From Limnovirga soli (GTDB taxonomy: Bacteria > Bacteroidota > Bacteroidia > Chitinophagales > Chitinophagaceae), in the NCBI RefSeq assembly GCF_013106755.1, contig NZ_WHPF01000018.1:27733-91732 (forward strand): a stretch of 64,000 nucleotides of DNA. The letters run 5' to 3'. Position 1 is the first letter of the stretch, and every line of letters begins with the position of its first letter. The notes under the pieces were generated by a model that saw nothing but the letters and a program-made list of their open reading frames with translations, was not told where the DNA came from and made no database searches. The position numbers and the translations under genes were made by a program. Positions 28,674 to 37,826 of this stretch are shown here, piece by piece.

Positions 28674-29306
28674 ATGGATCGTTATCAGCAAACATGGAAT
28701 ACCTGGAATAAATTGGCCAAACTATATGAGGACAAGTTTATGGATATAGACTTGTACAACCAGACCTATGATATGTTTTGCCAATACATTACGCAAACGA
28801 ATTCCGGTATTTTAGAGATTGGTTGCGGCCCCGGAAACATTACCAGGTATTTACTTGGTAAGCGGCCGGATTTTGACATAACTGCCATTGATGTAGCACC
28901 TAATATGGTTGAGCTGGCCAGCCGCAATAACCCCACCGTTAATTGCATGGTAATGGATTGCCGGAATATTGATACCATTGCCAATAATTTTAATGGGATT
29001 GTTTGCGGGTTTTGTTTGCCCTATCTGAACAAACAAGATGGTAGTAAACTGATAAAGGATTGCAGTAATTTACTTAACAAGGGTGGATACTTATATTTTA
29101 GTACTATCGAAGGGGATTATAGTGCATCGGGTTATCAAACAGCCAGCACCGGCGACCAGACTTTTGTTTATTACTATGATGAAACTTTTTTAAGAAAAGT
29201 GCTAATTGAAAACAGATTTGATTTGTTGCAACTAATTAAGATTAACTACCCAAAAATTGCAGGAAAAAGCGAAGTGCATTTGGTATTGATTGCCCGTAAA
29301 AAATAA
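28674..29306 (+). CDS. class I SAM-dependent methyltransferase
   Basis: The protein has 210 residues. The SAM-binding Rossmann motif I is ILEIGCGPGNITRYLL (near residue 45), with the acidic end of strand 2 in ITAIDVAPNMVELA and the motif II/III region IVCGFCLPYLN and LLNKGGYLYFSTIEGD. The acceptor substrate cannot be inferred. It stands alone between a DUF2264 gene (divergent) and rbfA (convergent). Confidence 0.85.
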   Translation: MDRYQQTWNTWNKLAKLYEDKFMDIDLYNQTYDMFCQYITQTNSGILEIGCGPGNITRYLLGKRPDFDITAIDVAPNMVELASRNNPTVNCMVMDCRNIDTIANNFNGIVCGFCLPYLNKQDGSKLIKDCSNLLNKGGYLYFSTIEGDYSASGYQTASTGDQTFVYYYDETFLRKVLIENRFDLLQLIKINYPKIAGKSEVHLVLIARKK

Positions 29307-29381
29307 CCTTTAATAATTGCATGGGTTGTAAAGGTTGACAATACAATAAATGAATTTCTATCAGATGCTGCATATTCGACC

Positions 29382-29411
29382 GCACAAGTGTGCGACGCAA
29401 GCGGTGATGCC
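29382..29411 (+). repeat. composite intergenic repeat, core copy
   Basis: GCACAAGTGTGCGACGCAAG is followed by cggtgatgcc, the tail seen in B-type copies, then TTGCCCGGCCAATAAA. This links the A and B core types. Confidence 0.87.
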
Positions 29412-29473
29412 ACCTGTTTTGTTGCCCGGCCAATAAATAATAGATTACCTGAAAATGTAAATAAACAGCTTGT

Positions 29474-29845
29474 TTAGGTAGTGCCTGGTGTTTTGCCGCT
29501 TTTTATTTGTTCGAAAAGTGCTTCCATTTTAAATACATGGTCCAGCGTATCGTCCAGATAAAAGGTTAATACAGGTATGCGGCGCAGTTGGTTTTTAACC
29601 CTATCTGCCAGTTCTCTTTTTATTTCCCATGACTTACCGTCAATTTTTTTCATGGCTGCATCTATGTCATCCACTTTAAAGAAGCTGAGGTATATTCTAG
29701 CTTCCAGCAGGTCGGGGGTTATTTTAACATTTGAAATAGAAACCATTCCACCATTAATCATATTCAGGGAAAGGCGCCTGAATATATCATTCATTTGCTC
29801 CTGAATTACGCTTGCCACTTGTTTCTGACGTTTTCCTTCTGTCAT
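29474..29845 (-). CDS. rbfA: 30S ribosome-binding factor RbfA
   Basis: The protein has 123 residues with a single KH-like RbfA domain (EGKRQKQVASVIQEQMNDIF, ISNVKITPDLLEARIYLSFF, RIPVLTFYLDDTLDHVFKME). RbfA binds the 30S subunit during 16S rRNA 5' end maturation and is needed for growth in the cold. Length and motif order are standard. The gene is divergent from the ABC transporter at 29933, with a perfect palindrome in the short shared spacer. Confidence 0.93.
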   Translation of the reverse strand: MTEGKRQKQVASVIQEQMNDIFRRLSLNMINGGMVSISNVKITPDLLEARIYLSFFKVDDIDAAMKKIDGKSWEIKRELADRVKNQLRRIPVLTFYLDDTLDHVFKMEALFEQIKSGKTPGTT

Positions 29846-29854
29846 ATTTGTACC

Positions 29855-29869
29855 TTTACAGGCTGTAAA
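29855..29869. promoter_or_regulatory. perfect 15-bp palindrome in the rbfA/ABC spacer
   Basis: TTTACAG-G-CTGTAAA has perfect 7-bp arms. It lies 10 bp upstream of the rbfA ATG and 64 bp before the ABC transporter start. It is a plausible operator for either gene. Confidence 0.4.
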
Positions 29870-29932
29870 ATTAGCATGATTGCGGTTAGCAGCACCAATT
29901 TTGTTGTGATACCGCTTAATTTTAGATAGTTT

Positions 29933-31759
29933 ATGAAGAAATATGCCCGCATTTTCAGGTACCTGAAGGAGTATAAGCGTAAAATTATCCTGTACTTTAT
30001 TTTCATTTTATTCTCTGTGCTTTTCTCCATTATATCAGTGGGTATGCTAATGCCTTTCTTAGACCTGATTTTTAAGGGGTCGGGAGAAACCTCTAACCTG
30101 GTTTTAAATAATGGCAATCCGGTATTGCAATATATCAGGGAATACCTGCTGGGCATAATAAACAGCTCCTCTACTCCCGAAACAGGGAAGATTAAGGCTT
30201 TGGCCTATATCTGTGTAATTATTATGTTATCCATATTTTTTAAAAACCTGTTTCTATATCTTTCTTATTATATTCTGAACCCCATTAAAAATGCAGTAGC
30301 CAATACCATTAGGGCCGAGATTTATGATAAAATTCTGCAATTGCCTATTGGCTATTTTACTGAGAAAAGAAAGGGCGACTTAATGAGCCGTGTTACCAAC
30401 GATCTTGGCGAGGTAGAAACATCCGTAGTAGGTACGCTGGAAGGTTGGGTAAGAGACCCGTTAACCATAGTGATTAATCTGGTTACATTACTGGTACTAA
30501 GTGTGCAGTTAACCATTTTTGTGTTGTTGCTAATACCGGTAATGGGTTTTATTATTGGCCGCATTACCCGGTCGCTTAAAAAGCAATCGTTGGAAGTGGC
30601 GGAGAAATATGGCGAATCGGTTTCTATACTGGATGAAACCCTGGGTGGATTGCGGGTGATAAAAGCATTTAACGTAGAAAATATTCTGAGAGGCAAATTT
30701 TTTAATATCAATAACTCATTGCTGATTGCCAAAAATAAAATTGGCTATCGCAGGGATATGGCTTCGCCCATGAGTGAGTTTTTAGGAGTATCTATTTTTT
30801 GTGGCATTTTGTATTTTGGTGGAATACTGGTGTTAGATAACCATATAATGGAAGCTTCGGCTTTTATTACCTACCTGGCTTTGTTCTACAATATTATTAA
30901 CCCGGCAAAAACACTTTCTACCTCTTTTTCCAATATGCAAAAAGGTACGGCTGCCATTGCACGTATTGAGGAAGTTTTAAACGCACCGGTTACCGTACAC
31001 GATAACCCCAATGGTAAAAGTGTAAATAGTTTTAATCATTCCATCGAATTTAAAAATGTTGGTTTTGCCTACGATGATTTTGTAATTCTAAAAAACATAA
31101 ACCTTACTGTTGGTAAGGGCAAAACAGTGGCGTTGGTAGGCAGCAGTGGCGCCGGTAAAAGTACTCTGGCCGATCTAGTACCACGTTTTCATGATGTAAG
31201 CAGCGGCGAATTATTAATTGATGGGGTGAATATTAAAGATTACTCTCTTAGGCAGCTACGCGAATTAATGGGCATAGTTACCCAGGAGCCTATTTTGTTT
31301 AATGATACCATTGCCAATAATATTGCTTTGGGTAAAGAAAATGCTACCGAAAAAGAAATTGCCGATGCTGCCCGTATTGCCAATGCGCATAGTTTTATTA
31401 TTAACAAAGAAGATAGTTACCAAACCAATATTGGCGACAGGGGCAGTAAATTAAGCGGAGGAGAAAGACAGCGTTTAACCATTGCCAGGGCTGTATTAAA
31501 AAACCCACCCATTTTAATTTTAGATGAAGCTACTTCATCGCTGGATACGGAGAGTGAGCGACTGGTGCAGGATGCCATTAACCATTTAATGCAGGACAGA
31601 ACCTCTATTGTAATTGCCCACCGCCTTAGTACCGTGCGCCATGCCGATGAAATTATTGTATTACAAAAAGGCGAAATAGCCGAACGTGGTACACACGATG
31701 AACTGATTGCCAAAGGCGGTATTTATAACCGTTTGGTAGAACTGCAGGAGGTGAAATAA
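29933..31759 (+). CDS. ABC exporter, fused permease and ATPase (MsbA-like)
   Basis: The protein has 608 residues with an N-terminal six-helix exporter domain (about 15-320) and a C-terminal nucleotide-binding domain. Visible ATPase motifs are Walker A GSSGAGKST, Q-loop TQEPILF, signature LSGGERQRL, Walker B ILILDEATSSLD and switch His in VIAHRL. It works as a homodimer exporting a lipid or other hydrophobic compound across the inner membrane. MsbA (lipid A flippase) is the closest type by length and layout, but the substrate is not proven. A hairpin terminator follows at 31903. Confidence 0.92.
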   Translation: MKKYARIFRYLKEYKRKIILYFIFILFSVLFSIISVGMLMPFLDLIFKGSGETSNLVLNNGNPVLQYIREYLLGIINSSSTPETGKIKALAYICVIIMLSIFFKNLFLYLSYYILNPIKNAVANTIRAEIYDKILQLPIGYFTEKRKGDLMSRVTNDLGEVETSVVGTLEGWVRDPLTIVINLVTLLVLSVQLTIFVLLLIPVMGFIIGRITRSLKKQSLEVAEKYGESVSILDETLGGLRVIKAFNVENILRGKFFNINNSLLIAKNKIGYRRDMASPMSEFLGVSIFCGILYFGGILVLDNHIMEASAFITYLALFYNIINPAKTLSTSFSNMQKGTAAIARIEEVLNAPVTVHDNPNGKSVNSFNHSIEFKNVGFAYDDFVILKNINLTVGKGKTVALVGSSGAGKSTLADLVPRFHDVSSGELLIDGVNIKDYSLRQLRELMGIVTQEPILFNDTIANNIALGKENATEKEIADAARIANAHSFIINKEDSYQTNIGDRGSKLSGGERQRLTIARAVLKNPPILILDEATSSLDTESERLVQDAINHLMQDRTSIVIAHRLSTVRHADEIIVLQKGEIAERGTHDELIAKGGIYNRLVELQEVK

Positions 31760-31902
31760 ACAGCATGACGGTGGTTACCTGAATATGATTTATATAGACC
31801 AGTTGTAATATGTTGGTAAAAAAGTGGTAGTTAAAACGGGGAAACTCGGTAATTTATATTACATTCATTCAGCATAAAAATACTTTGGTCAGCCTCTCAT
31901 AC

Positions 31903-31938
31903 ATTGCCGTTGGTGAAATAGCCACGGCATTTTTTTTA
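31903..31938 (+). terminator. rho-independent terminator after the ABC exporter
   Basis: TGCCGT-TGG pairs with CCA-CGGCA (one bulged base) around an 8-base loop, followed by eight or more T. Confidence 0.78.
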
Positions 31939-31964
31939 TGAGCCCGGCTACAATACCAATTTCG

Positions 31965-31990
31965 GCTTTACTTGCGTCGCACACTTATGC
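31965..31990 (-). repeat. composite intergenic repeat, core copy
   Basis: GCTTTACTTGCGTCGCACAC followed by ttatgc. AGCCCGGC lies 18 bp before and CAGCAG follows after 16 bp. Confidence 0.85.
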
Positions 31991-32064
31991 GGCAACAAAT
32001 AGGGCAGCAGCAACAGCCGGAAAGTGTTGATTAAACTTACATACCTGCTGCATAACAGCTAACA

Positions 32065-32090
32065 GTACAAGAGTGCGACGCAAGAAAAGC
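32065..32090 (+). repeat. composite intergenic repeat, core copy
   Basis: GTACAAGAGTGCGACGCAAG followed by aaaagc. It is opposite in orientation to the copy at 31965. Confidence 0.87.
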
Positions 32091-32140
32091 TGCATGATAA
32101 CCTGCTGTTGGGTTAATAATTTTTCTATAACTGCATACAT

Positions 32141-32172
32141 AAAAAAAGCCCTTCAACATGAAGGGCTTTTTT
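32141..32172. terminator. rho-independent terminator, M4 peptidase side
   Basis: AAAAAAAGCCCTTC and GAAGGGCTTTTTT form a near-perfect stem around a 5-base loop. It can work in both directions and lies 20 bp from the M4 stop codon. Confidence 0.9.
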
Positions 32173-32191
32173 GAAAGCATTTGAGGTTATT

Positions 32192-34108
32192 TTATTTTAA
32201 TACCACAAATTTTAAACGGCCTGCCAAAGCGCCATTATGTTCTATGGTTATATAATAATCACCGGTAGTAAGCTGTGCAGTTTTTGATAATGTATAGGAT
32301 TGATTACCAGCCAGTCTGTTACCCAGCGCATAAGTTTGCTGTACATTGCCTGAGCGATCGAACACTTTAAGTGTGATATTACCAGCTTCTTTTAAAGTAA
32401 ATTTCACTGTAGAAGTTGTACCGTTAACTGGGTTAGGATACATGGTAATATTTTGTGCCAGCTCAGTTGGATTGCTACCTGCAAATGCGGCTGTGCCAAT
32501 ACCTACGGCATAAAACGCATTTTTAACCTGCGCAACTTCGTTTGAAGCGGCACCATATAAATCTGTAGCAGCACTAATGGCAGCAGTACGCCATGCGGCA
32601 TAGTTAGATGTTGGCACCAGATAAACTGTTTGAGAACGGTAAATAATCTGGTCTGCTTTTGAAAGGCCCAAACCTGAAACTGTAAAGCTATTGCCAAGAT
32701 CGTTTGTTCCGCTACCACCATCCACCAACAGGTAGAACATATAGTTTCCTACGCCGCTTAATATATGTACATCAGCATTTGATTTCCAAAATGTACCACC
32801 ATAGGTATCTGGTTGGCTATAGGCATTAGGGTTACTCATATCGCGAATAAACCATGCCATATCGTTACTCAGGCGCCAGTCTTTATCAGCTGGTTTAGCC
32901 CAGAATTGAACAGATTTACCCATGATATCGCTAAGGCTTTCGTTCATACCTCCGGATTCGCCGCTGTAAACCAGGTTACAGGTATATTGTGTAACACCAT
33001 GTGTTAACTCGTGGCCGGTAACATCAATACCGGTAACGCCTTTTTGTGAACCACCAGAGCGTATGCCATAATTCATAGCATTACCATCCCAGCTGGCATT
33101 ATCCTTATATAAAAACCCTTTTTTATTTACGTTGCTGTATAAAGCAATACCATTGTTATCAAGTGAATTACGGTTGAAATTTACTTTGTAATAATCGTAG
33201 GTCATTTCAACACCATAATGTGCATCCAATCCATTTTGATCGGGTAAGGCTAATGTGGTCCAGTTGGCAGAAGTATTGGTAAAGTCAACCTGTCCTTTGG
33301 CTTTGCGGGTAATAATACCATTACCACGGGTATAATCCCTTAACCTAAAGGCATTCACGCCTGTTTGATCGGAATGGATGGTTTGATTGCCGCTATACAC
33401 CGTAGTGGCGGTACCTACTGCATCAGTAGTTTGCAGAATATCTTTATGGCCCAAAATAGTACCAGAAGCTGCATCTACAAAATAATAGGCGCGGCTGGTA
33501 AAGGGTTCCTGTGCGTATATATCTACTTTATATGCCAGATGAAGAGCAGATGGGTTTAAATCGTTACCTGCATTATACCATACTTTAGTTGCTTTAGGAA
33601 AATAACTGGCATCTGCTTTACCTGTTTGTTCTTTAATACTGTTTTCCATATCGGCATCCTGCCATGCATAGCTGGAAGCACCAACATGTGTAATGGCTTT
33701 TTGAACTGCATCTTTATCTGCAATTGCAGCAGTTGAAAGACTTGCTGCTAAAGATGGAGCGAAATCAGTAATCAAGGCTGCACTTGCTGAAACGAGTTTG
33801 CCATCCTTAACATGGGCGATAAGCATGGTGCTTTCAATGCGTATACCACCATAGGTTTGATAAAAACGGTAATGTGTAACACCCAGGTTATCTTTTTCTG
33901 TTGAATACAAAACCAGATCAGATTTGGGGTCTACACCCAAAATAGCTTTAGCGGTTTTAGGGTTAAAAGCTACCTGATCTTTAGCACTAAATGCTGTGAA
34001 TTGTTTAGCAACACCTTTTTCTCCTTTCATTAATGGAAGCAAACCTTTTTGCGCATCTGCTGCTGAGAAGCAGGCCAAAAAAGCCAATGCGAGTAACTGT
34101 TTTTTCAT
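32192..34108 (-). CDS. secreted M4 (thermolysin-like) metallopeptidase with T9SS domain
   Basis: The protein has 638 residues. A signal peptide (MKKQLLALAFLACFSAADAQ) is followed by an FTP/PepSY-type propeptide (about 30-220), a thermolysin-like catalytic domain and a C-terminal sorting domain. The zinc site is GHELTHGVTQY, with the third ligand glutamate in GGMNESLSDIMG. The last 80 residues (MYPNPVNGTTSTVKF to the C-terminus KFVVLK) are a type IX secretion sorting domain. It is likely an extracellular protease autoactivated by loss of the propeptide. Confidence 0.93.
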   Translation of the reverse strand: MKKQLLALAFLACFSAADAQKGLLPLMKGEKGVAKQFTAFSAKDQVAFNPKTAKAILGVDPKSDLVLYSTEKDNLGVTHYRFYQTYGGIRIESTMLIAHVKDGKLVSASAALITDFAPSLAASLSTAAIADKDAVQKAITHVGASSYAWQDADMENSIKEQTGKADASYFPKATKVWYNAGNDLNPSALHLAYKVDIYAQEPFTSRAYYFVDAASGTILGHKDILQTTDAVGTATTVYSGNQTIHSDQTGVNAFRLRDYTRGNGIITRKAKGQVDFTNTSANWTTLALPDQNGLDAHYGVEMTYDYYKVNFNRNSLDNNGIALYSNVNKKGFLYKDNASWDGNAMNYGIRSGGSQKGVTGIDVTGHELTHGVTQYTCNLVYSGESGGMNESLSDIMGKSVQFWAKPADKDWRLSNDMAWFIRDMSNPNAYSQPDTYGGTFWKSNADVHILSGVGNYMFYLLVDGGSGTNDLGNSFTVSGLGLSKADQIIYRSQTVYLVPTSNYAAWRTAAISAATDLYGAASNEVAQVKNAFYAVGIGTAAFAGSNPTELAQNITMYPNPVNGTTSTVKFTLKEAGNITLKVFDRSGNVQQTYALGNRLAGNQSYTLSKTAQLTTGDYYITIEHNGALAGRLKFVVLK

Positions 34109-34480
34109 GTTGTGTATTTATAAAATTTAAAAAGCCAATTAATGTATCTGCTTTAAAAAGCTGGTGTTATTCTTATTGTACAAATTCATTTTTGTATGCT
34201 ATTATACCACCACTTTTTTCTAAGCAGGGATTAAATGTAAGAAAGTTTACCTCATGTAAAACTGCCGTTTAACAAATAAAAAAATGCCAAAAAAATCAAA
34301 GTGTTGACTAAGTATATAAAATTTAGAAAAACCAGCAGATGATTTTAAAACTTATAGGGTAGATGAGTTTTTTTTGCGTTATGTTGAAATTGCCAGACCA
34401 AAATATGCTGCTTTGTTGCAGAAATTAAATTGCTGCAGATGTGTATGGCTATTTTTTTTAAGATAAAAATAATTAAGTGC
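34109..34480. other. 370-bp AT-rich intergenic region
   Basis: I see nothing structured here: no composite repeat, terminator or conserved ORF. It is upstream of the M4 peptidase and downstream of the acyltransferase, so it probably carries the M4 promoter. Confidence 0.5.
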
Positions 34481-35602
34481 TTAGATTCCCCTGCCACCTG
34501 TAAGAAATGAATAGGTATTTGGAAATATTTTTCTAAGCAGATATCCAATACCAATACATACACCTATTATGGCCATCGGCAAAATAATGAAACTTAACAT
34601 GCGGGCTGTGTTATAATCTTTAAATAAATCAAGACAAGGATTAATGGCCAGCGCTACCCATGGGGCATGTAAGGCATATATGATAAATGAAAAACTGGAT
34701 AGCCAAATAAACCAATGGTGGCGCATGCTCCAGCTTACTAATGTATTTCCACCAAACCATGCGGTTACCAGGCCAGATACAATTACCATTTTATGCAAAA
34801 TGGTTAACAGGAAGTAAATACTATTGCCAACATACATTTCTCCATTAAATGCCAGCCATGTTTTGATTATCGAAAGCAAGACAAATACAAGCCCCCATAT
34901 TTTAGGTGAGAGCCACTTGCCGGGAGTTTCGATATTGAAACTATTTTTTTGCAACCAAATTCCTAAAGAAAAAAACAGCAGCCCTTCACCTTCAAAAAAC
35001 ACCATGCCAAAAGTGCCCAGCCATAAAAGTATGGCGATGCTAAAAAAAATATATGAAGCCCTTTTGTTTGTCACCCACCTTTTTAAAAATGGATAGGCAA
35101 GGTTGTATATAAACAATACCCTCAAAAACCATAACTGGTAAGGCACAGGTGCAAATAACCAGCGGGCTGTTACTTCGTACCAGGTATAATCGTGCAACAG
35201 CAATCGTGTGTTATCAATCTGTAGTAAGTGAGAATTGGCAATCAGTTCTTTGCAGTAGCTATTATTTTCTGCAAGATAAACCATCAGTATGCCGATGGCA
35301 CTCCAGGTTAGGTAAGGCAACAAAATGGTTTTTACTCTTTTTTTGATGGTGTCTTTGTATGGCCTGTAATCATGCAATGCAAAAAGATAGCCTGAAATAA
35401 CAAATAACATGGGTATACGAAAACGGAAAAGGCCATTAGCCAGAAAATATTGTGTAAAGCTGGTAAAAGTTACATTTTCATGGGGTAATGTCCAGGGTTG
35501 CAGATAACGCTCCTGCAAATTGTAGCCGTGTACAAATACCAATAACACCATAGAAATAAATGACCAGAATTTGAATTTGCTGCTGGTAAATGTGCTAACC
35601 AT
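34481..35602 (-). CDS. acyltransferase 3 family membrane protein
   Basis: The protein has 373 residues with about ten membrane helices, as usual for acyltransferase family 3 (OafA/OpgC-like). The N-terminal part has LVFVHGYNLQERYL, where the conserved catalytic-type histidine of this family sits in helix 1, and PMLFVISGYLFALHDY, matching the family's second motif. Such enzymes acylate sugars of exopolysaccharide, LPS or secondary metabolites. No glycan gene cluster surrounds it, so the substrate is unknown. Confidence 0.82.
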   Translation of the reverse strand: MVSTFTSSKFKFWSFISMVLLVFVHGYNLQERYLQPWTLPHENVTFTSFTQYFLANGLFRFRIPMLFVISGYLFALHDYRPYKDTIKKRVKTILLPYLTWSAIGILMVYLAENNSYCKELIANSHLLQIDNTRLLLHDYTWYEVTARWLFAPVPYQLWFLRVLFIYNLAYPFLKRWVTNKRASYIFFSIAILLWLGTFGMVFFEGEGLLFFSLGIWLQKNSFNIETPGKWLSPKIWGLVFVLLSIIKTWLAFNGEMYVGNSIYFLLTILHKMVIVSGLVTAWFGGNTLVSWSMRHHWFIWLSSFSFIIYALHAPWVALAINPCLDLFKDYNTARMLSFIILPMAIIGVCIGIGYLLRKIFPNTYSFLTGGRGI

Positions 35603-35914
35603 GGCATATTAATTAATACCGCAACAATAAATAAAAATGCAGCATAAAAATGCCATTTATGGTAGACCTGTTAAATTGCCTTGTAAGCGGCGTTTAACGG
35701 TTATTGGCGTTGGTAAATAATTCATTTATTTGGGCACATGAATTAGGAAGATGTTTTGTGGTTTTCTAGTTTTTGCTGCGCATAGTATTTAGCCGTACAA
35801 GCGTGCGACGCAAGTAAAGCCTCATGATTAGGTATTGCCGGGCCAATACTGTTTTATATGTACTTTAGTAGAAAGTTGGCAGTTACCTGTCTGTTTACAT
35901 TGAAATGCATTGCT
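35603..35914. other. 310-bp divergent intergenic region
   Basis: This contains the composite repeat at 35795-35820. The first 19 codons of the + frame opening at 35858 are treated as non-coding because a signal peptide starts at 35915. Confidence 0.55.
35795..35820 (+). repeat. composite intergenic repeat, core copy
   Basis: GTACAAGCGTGCGACGCAAG plus taaagc. All blocks are visible: TTGCTGC upstream and TTGCCGGGCCAATA downstream. Confidence 0.88.
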
Positions 35915-37660
35915 ATGAAAATATTATTGATTGTTTTTGCCTTTGTTTTATTGCAAACGGCCAGTATGGCGCAGCAAAAAACGTTTTGTAATCCTATTAA
36001 TCTCGATTATGGGTATTGCCCAATTCCCAATTTTTCTGAACAGGGTAAGCACCGCGCAACTGCCGACCCAGTTATTACAATGTTTAAGGGCAACTATTAT
36101 TTGTTCTCTACCAATCAGTGGGGTTATTGGTATAGCAGCGATATGCTGCAATGGTATTTTGTACCGCGTAAATTTTTAAAACCCTATCATCATGTATATG
36201 ATGAATTGTGTGCGCCGGCTGTATTGGCCAAAGGCGATACCCTGATGGTGATAGGCTCTACCTATACAAAGGATTTTCCGCTATGGATGAGTACCAATCC
36301 CACAAAAGATGAATGGAAAGAAGCCGTAGATAGTTTTAAAGTGGGCGCCTGGGATCCGGGTTTGTTTTTAGATGATGATGGGCGAATGTATATCTATTTT
36401 GGATCAAGCAATACCTATCCTACCTATGGCCAGGAAATTGATGCACGCACTTTTGAACCTATCGGAGAACGGATAGAACTATTGCACCTGCATGAAGATA
36501 TTCATGGCTGGGAACGTTTTGGGGAGTTTAACGACAATACTTTTCTTAAACCGTTTATTGAAGGCAGTGAAATGGATAAACACAATGGCAAATATTACTT
36601 ACAGTATGGTGCACCGGGCACTGAGTTTAGTGGTTATGGTGATGGGGTGTATGTTAGCGACCATCCACTGGGGCCATTTTCGTATCAATCGCACAACCCT
36701 TATTCTTACAAGCCCGGTGGCTTTGCAAGGGGTGCGGGCCATGGGGCTACTTACCAGGATACATATGGTAACTGGTGGCATATTAGCACTATTGCTATTG
36801 GAGTAAAAAACAATTTTGAAAGAAGGCTGGGTATTTGGCCCGCAGGTTTTGATAAAGATGATATTTTATATTGCAATACCGCCTATGGCGATTATCCTTA
36901 TTACCTGCCCGGCAAAGGGGAACAACAAACCCCGATACATAACAGCTTTACCGGATGGATGATGCTAAACTATAATAAACCGGTATCCGTTTCTTCTACC
37001 CTTGGTGGCTTTGCAGCCAATAATGCGGTTGATGAAAATTTAAAAACCTACTGGAGTGCCGCCACCGGCAATAAAGGCGAATGGATGATAACAGATTTGG
37101 GCAGCACCAGCACCATACGGGCTATACAAATTAATTATGCTGATCAGGATGCGCCTTTTATGGGCAAGCAGCTGGATATTTATCATCAGTATAAAATTTA
37201 TGCGTCGGCCGATGGTAAAACCTGGAAACTGCTGGTAGATAAAAGTAATAACAAAACCGATGTACCTCATGATTATATTGAGTTAACCCAGCCATCAGAA
37301 GCCCGCTACCTTAAGTTGGAAAACATACATATGCCGGGTGGAAAATTTGCTATTAGCGGTTTCAGGGTGTTTGGAAATGCGCACGGCGCAAAACCCGATA
37401 CGGTTAAAAATTTTATTCCCCTGCGTGGCGATAGCGAACGCCGCAATGTTTGGTTTAAATGGCAGGTAAACGAGCTGGCAACAGGTTATACCATTTATTT
37501 TGGCGAAGCACCGGATAAACTATACAACAGCGTAATGGTATACGGCAATAATGAGTATTATTTAAAGGCACTGGAAAAAGACAGGTCCTATTATTTTCAA
37601 ATAGAAGCGTTTAACGAGAATGGTATTTCGCCAAGAACTGCGGTGCAAAAGGCAGATTAA
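35915..37660 (+). CDS. secreted GH43-family glycosidase with discoidin and FN3-like domains
   Basis: The protein has 581 residues from the ATG at 35915, which begins a signal peptide (MKILLIVFAFVLLQTASMAQ). A five-bladed GH43-like propeller follows, with acidic residues in ATADPVITMFKGNYYLF, AWDPGLFLDDDGRMYIYFG and EGSEMDKHNGKYYLQYG, the three positions of the family. Then come an F5/8 type C (discoidin) domain (about 360-485) and a fibronectin-type-like end (about 500-575). GH43 enzymes act on arabinose- or xylose-containing glycans. No sorting domain or SusCD pair is seen. Confidence 0.86.
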   Translation: MKILLIVFAFVLLQTASMAQQKTFCNPINLDYGYCPIPNFSEQGKHRATADPVITMFKGNYYLFSTNQWGYWYSSDMLQWYFVPRKFLKPYHHVYDELCAPAVLAKGDTLMVIGSTYTKDFPLWMSTNPTKDEWKEAVDSFKVGAWDPGLFLDDDGRMYIYFGSSNTYPTYGQEIDARTFEPIGERIELLHLHEDIHGWERFGEFNDNTFLKPFIEGSEMDKHNGKYYLQYGAPGTEFSGYGDGVYVSDHPLGPFSYQSHNPYSYKPGGFARGAGHGATYQDTYGNWWHISTIAIGVKNNFERRLGIWPAGFDKDDILYCNTAYGDYPYYLPGKGEQQTPIHNSFTGWMMLNYNKPVSVSSTLGGFAANNAVDENLKTYWSAATGNKGEWMITDLGSTSTIRAIQINYADQDAPFMGKQLDIYHQYKIYASADGKTWKLLVDKSNNKTDVPHDYIELTQPSEARYLKLENIHMPGGKFAISGFRVFGNAHGAKPDTVKNFIPLRGDSERRNVWFKWQVNELATGYTIYFGEAPDKLYNSVMVYGNNEYYLKALEKDRSYYFQIEAFNENGISPRTAVQKAD

Positions 37661-37697
37661 ACAGCCTTTTTTGTAGCCGGCAGTACAACCGAATGGA

Positions 37698-37722
37698 CTT
37701 TACTTGCGTCGCACACTTGTGC
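37698..37722 (-). repeat. composite intergenic repeat, core copy
   Basis: The core CTTTACTTGCGTCGCACACT is followed by tgtgc. AGCCGGCAGTACAAC lies about 20 bp upstream, the complementary outer block. Confidence 0.85.
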
Positions 37723-37772
37723 TGTAAAATGTGTTTCGGCGTATTGATATATAGCTGCATTATTATCCGAAA

Positions 37773-37792
37773 GTACAAGTGAGTGACACAAG
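37773..37792 (+). repeat. composite intergenic repeat, degenerate core
   Basis: GTACAAGTGAGTGACACAAG differs at several positions from the consensus. The same variant recurs at 50700-50720. Confidence 0.65.
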
Positions 37793-37826
37793 GAACGCCG
37801 GGCTTTGTACCAGTGTTAAGTGCCAA

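Larger units (their letters stand above)
31760..32191. other. 430-bp convergent intergenic region with two repeats and two terminators
   Basis: No gene is supported. It contains the ABC gene's terminator, two composite repeats in opposite orientation about 100 bp apart, and a terminator for the M4 peptidase. Confidence 0.75.
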
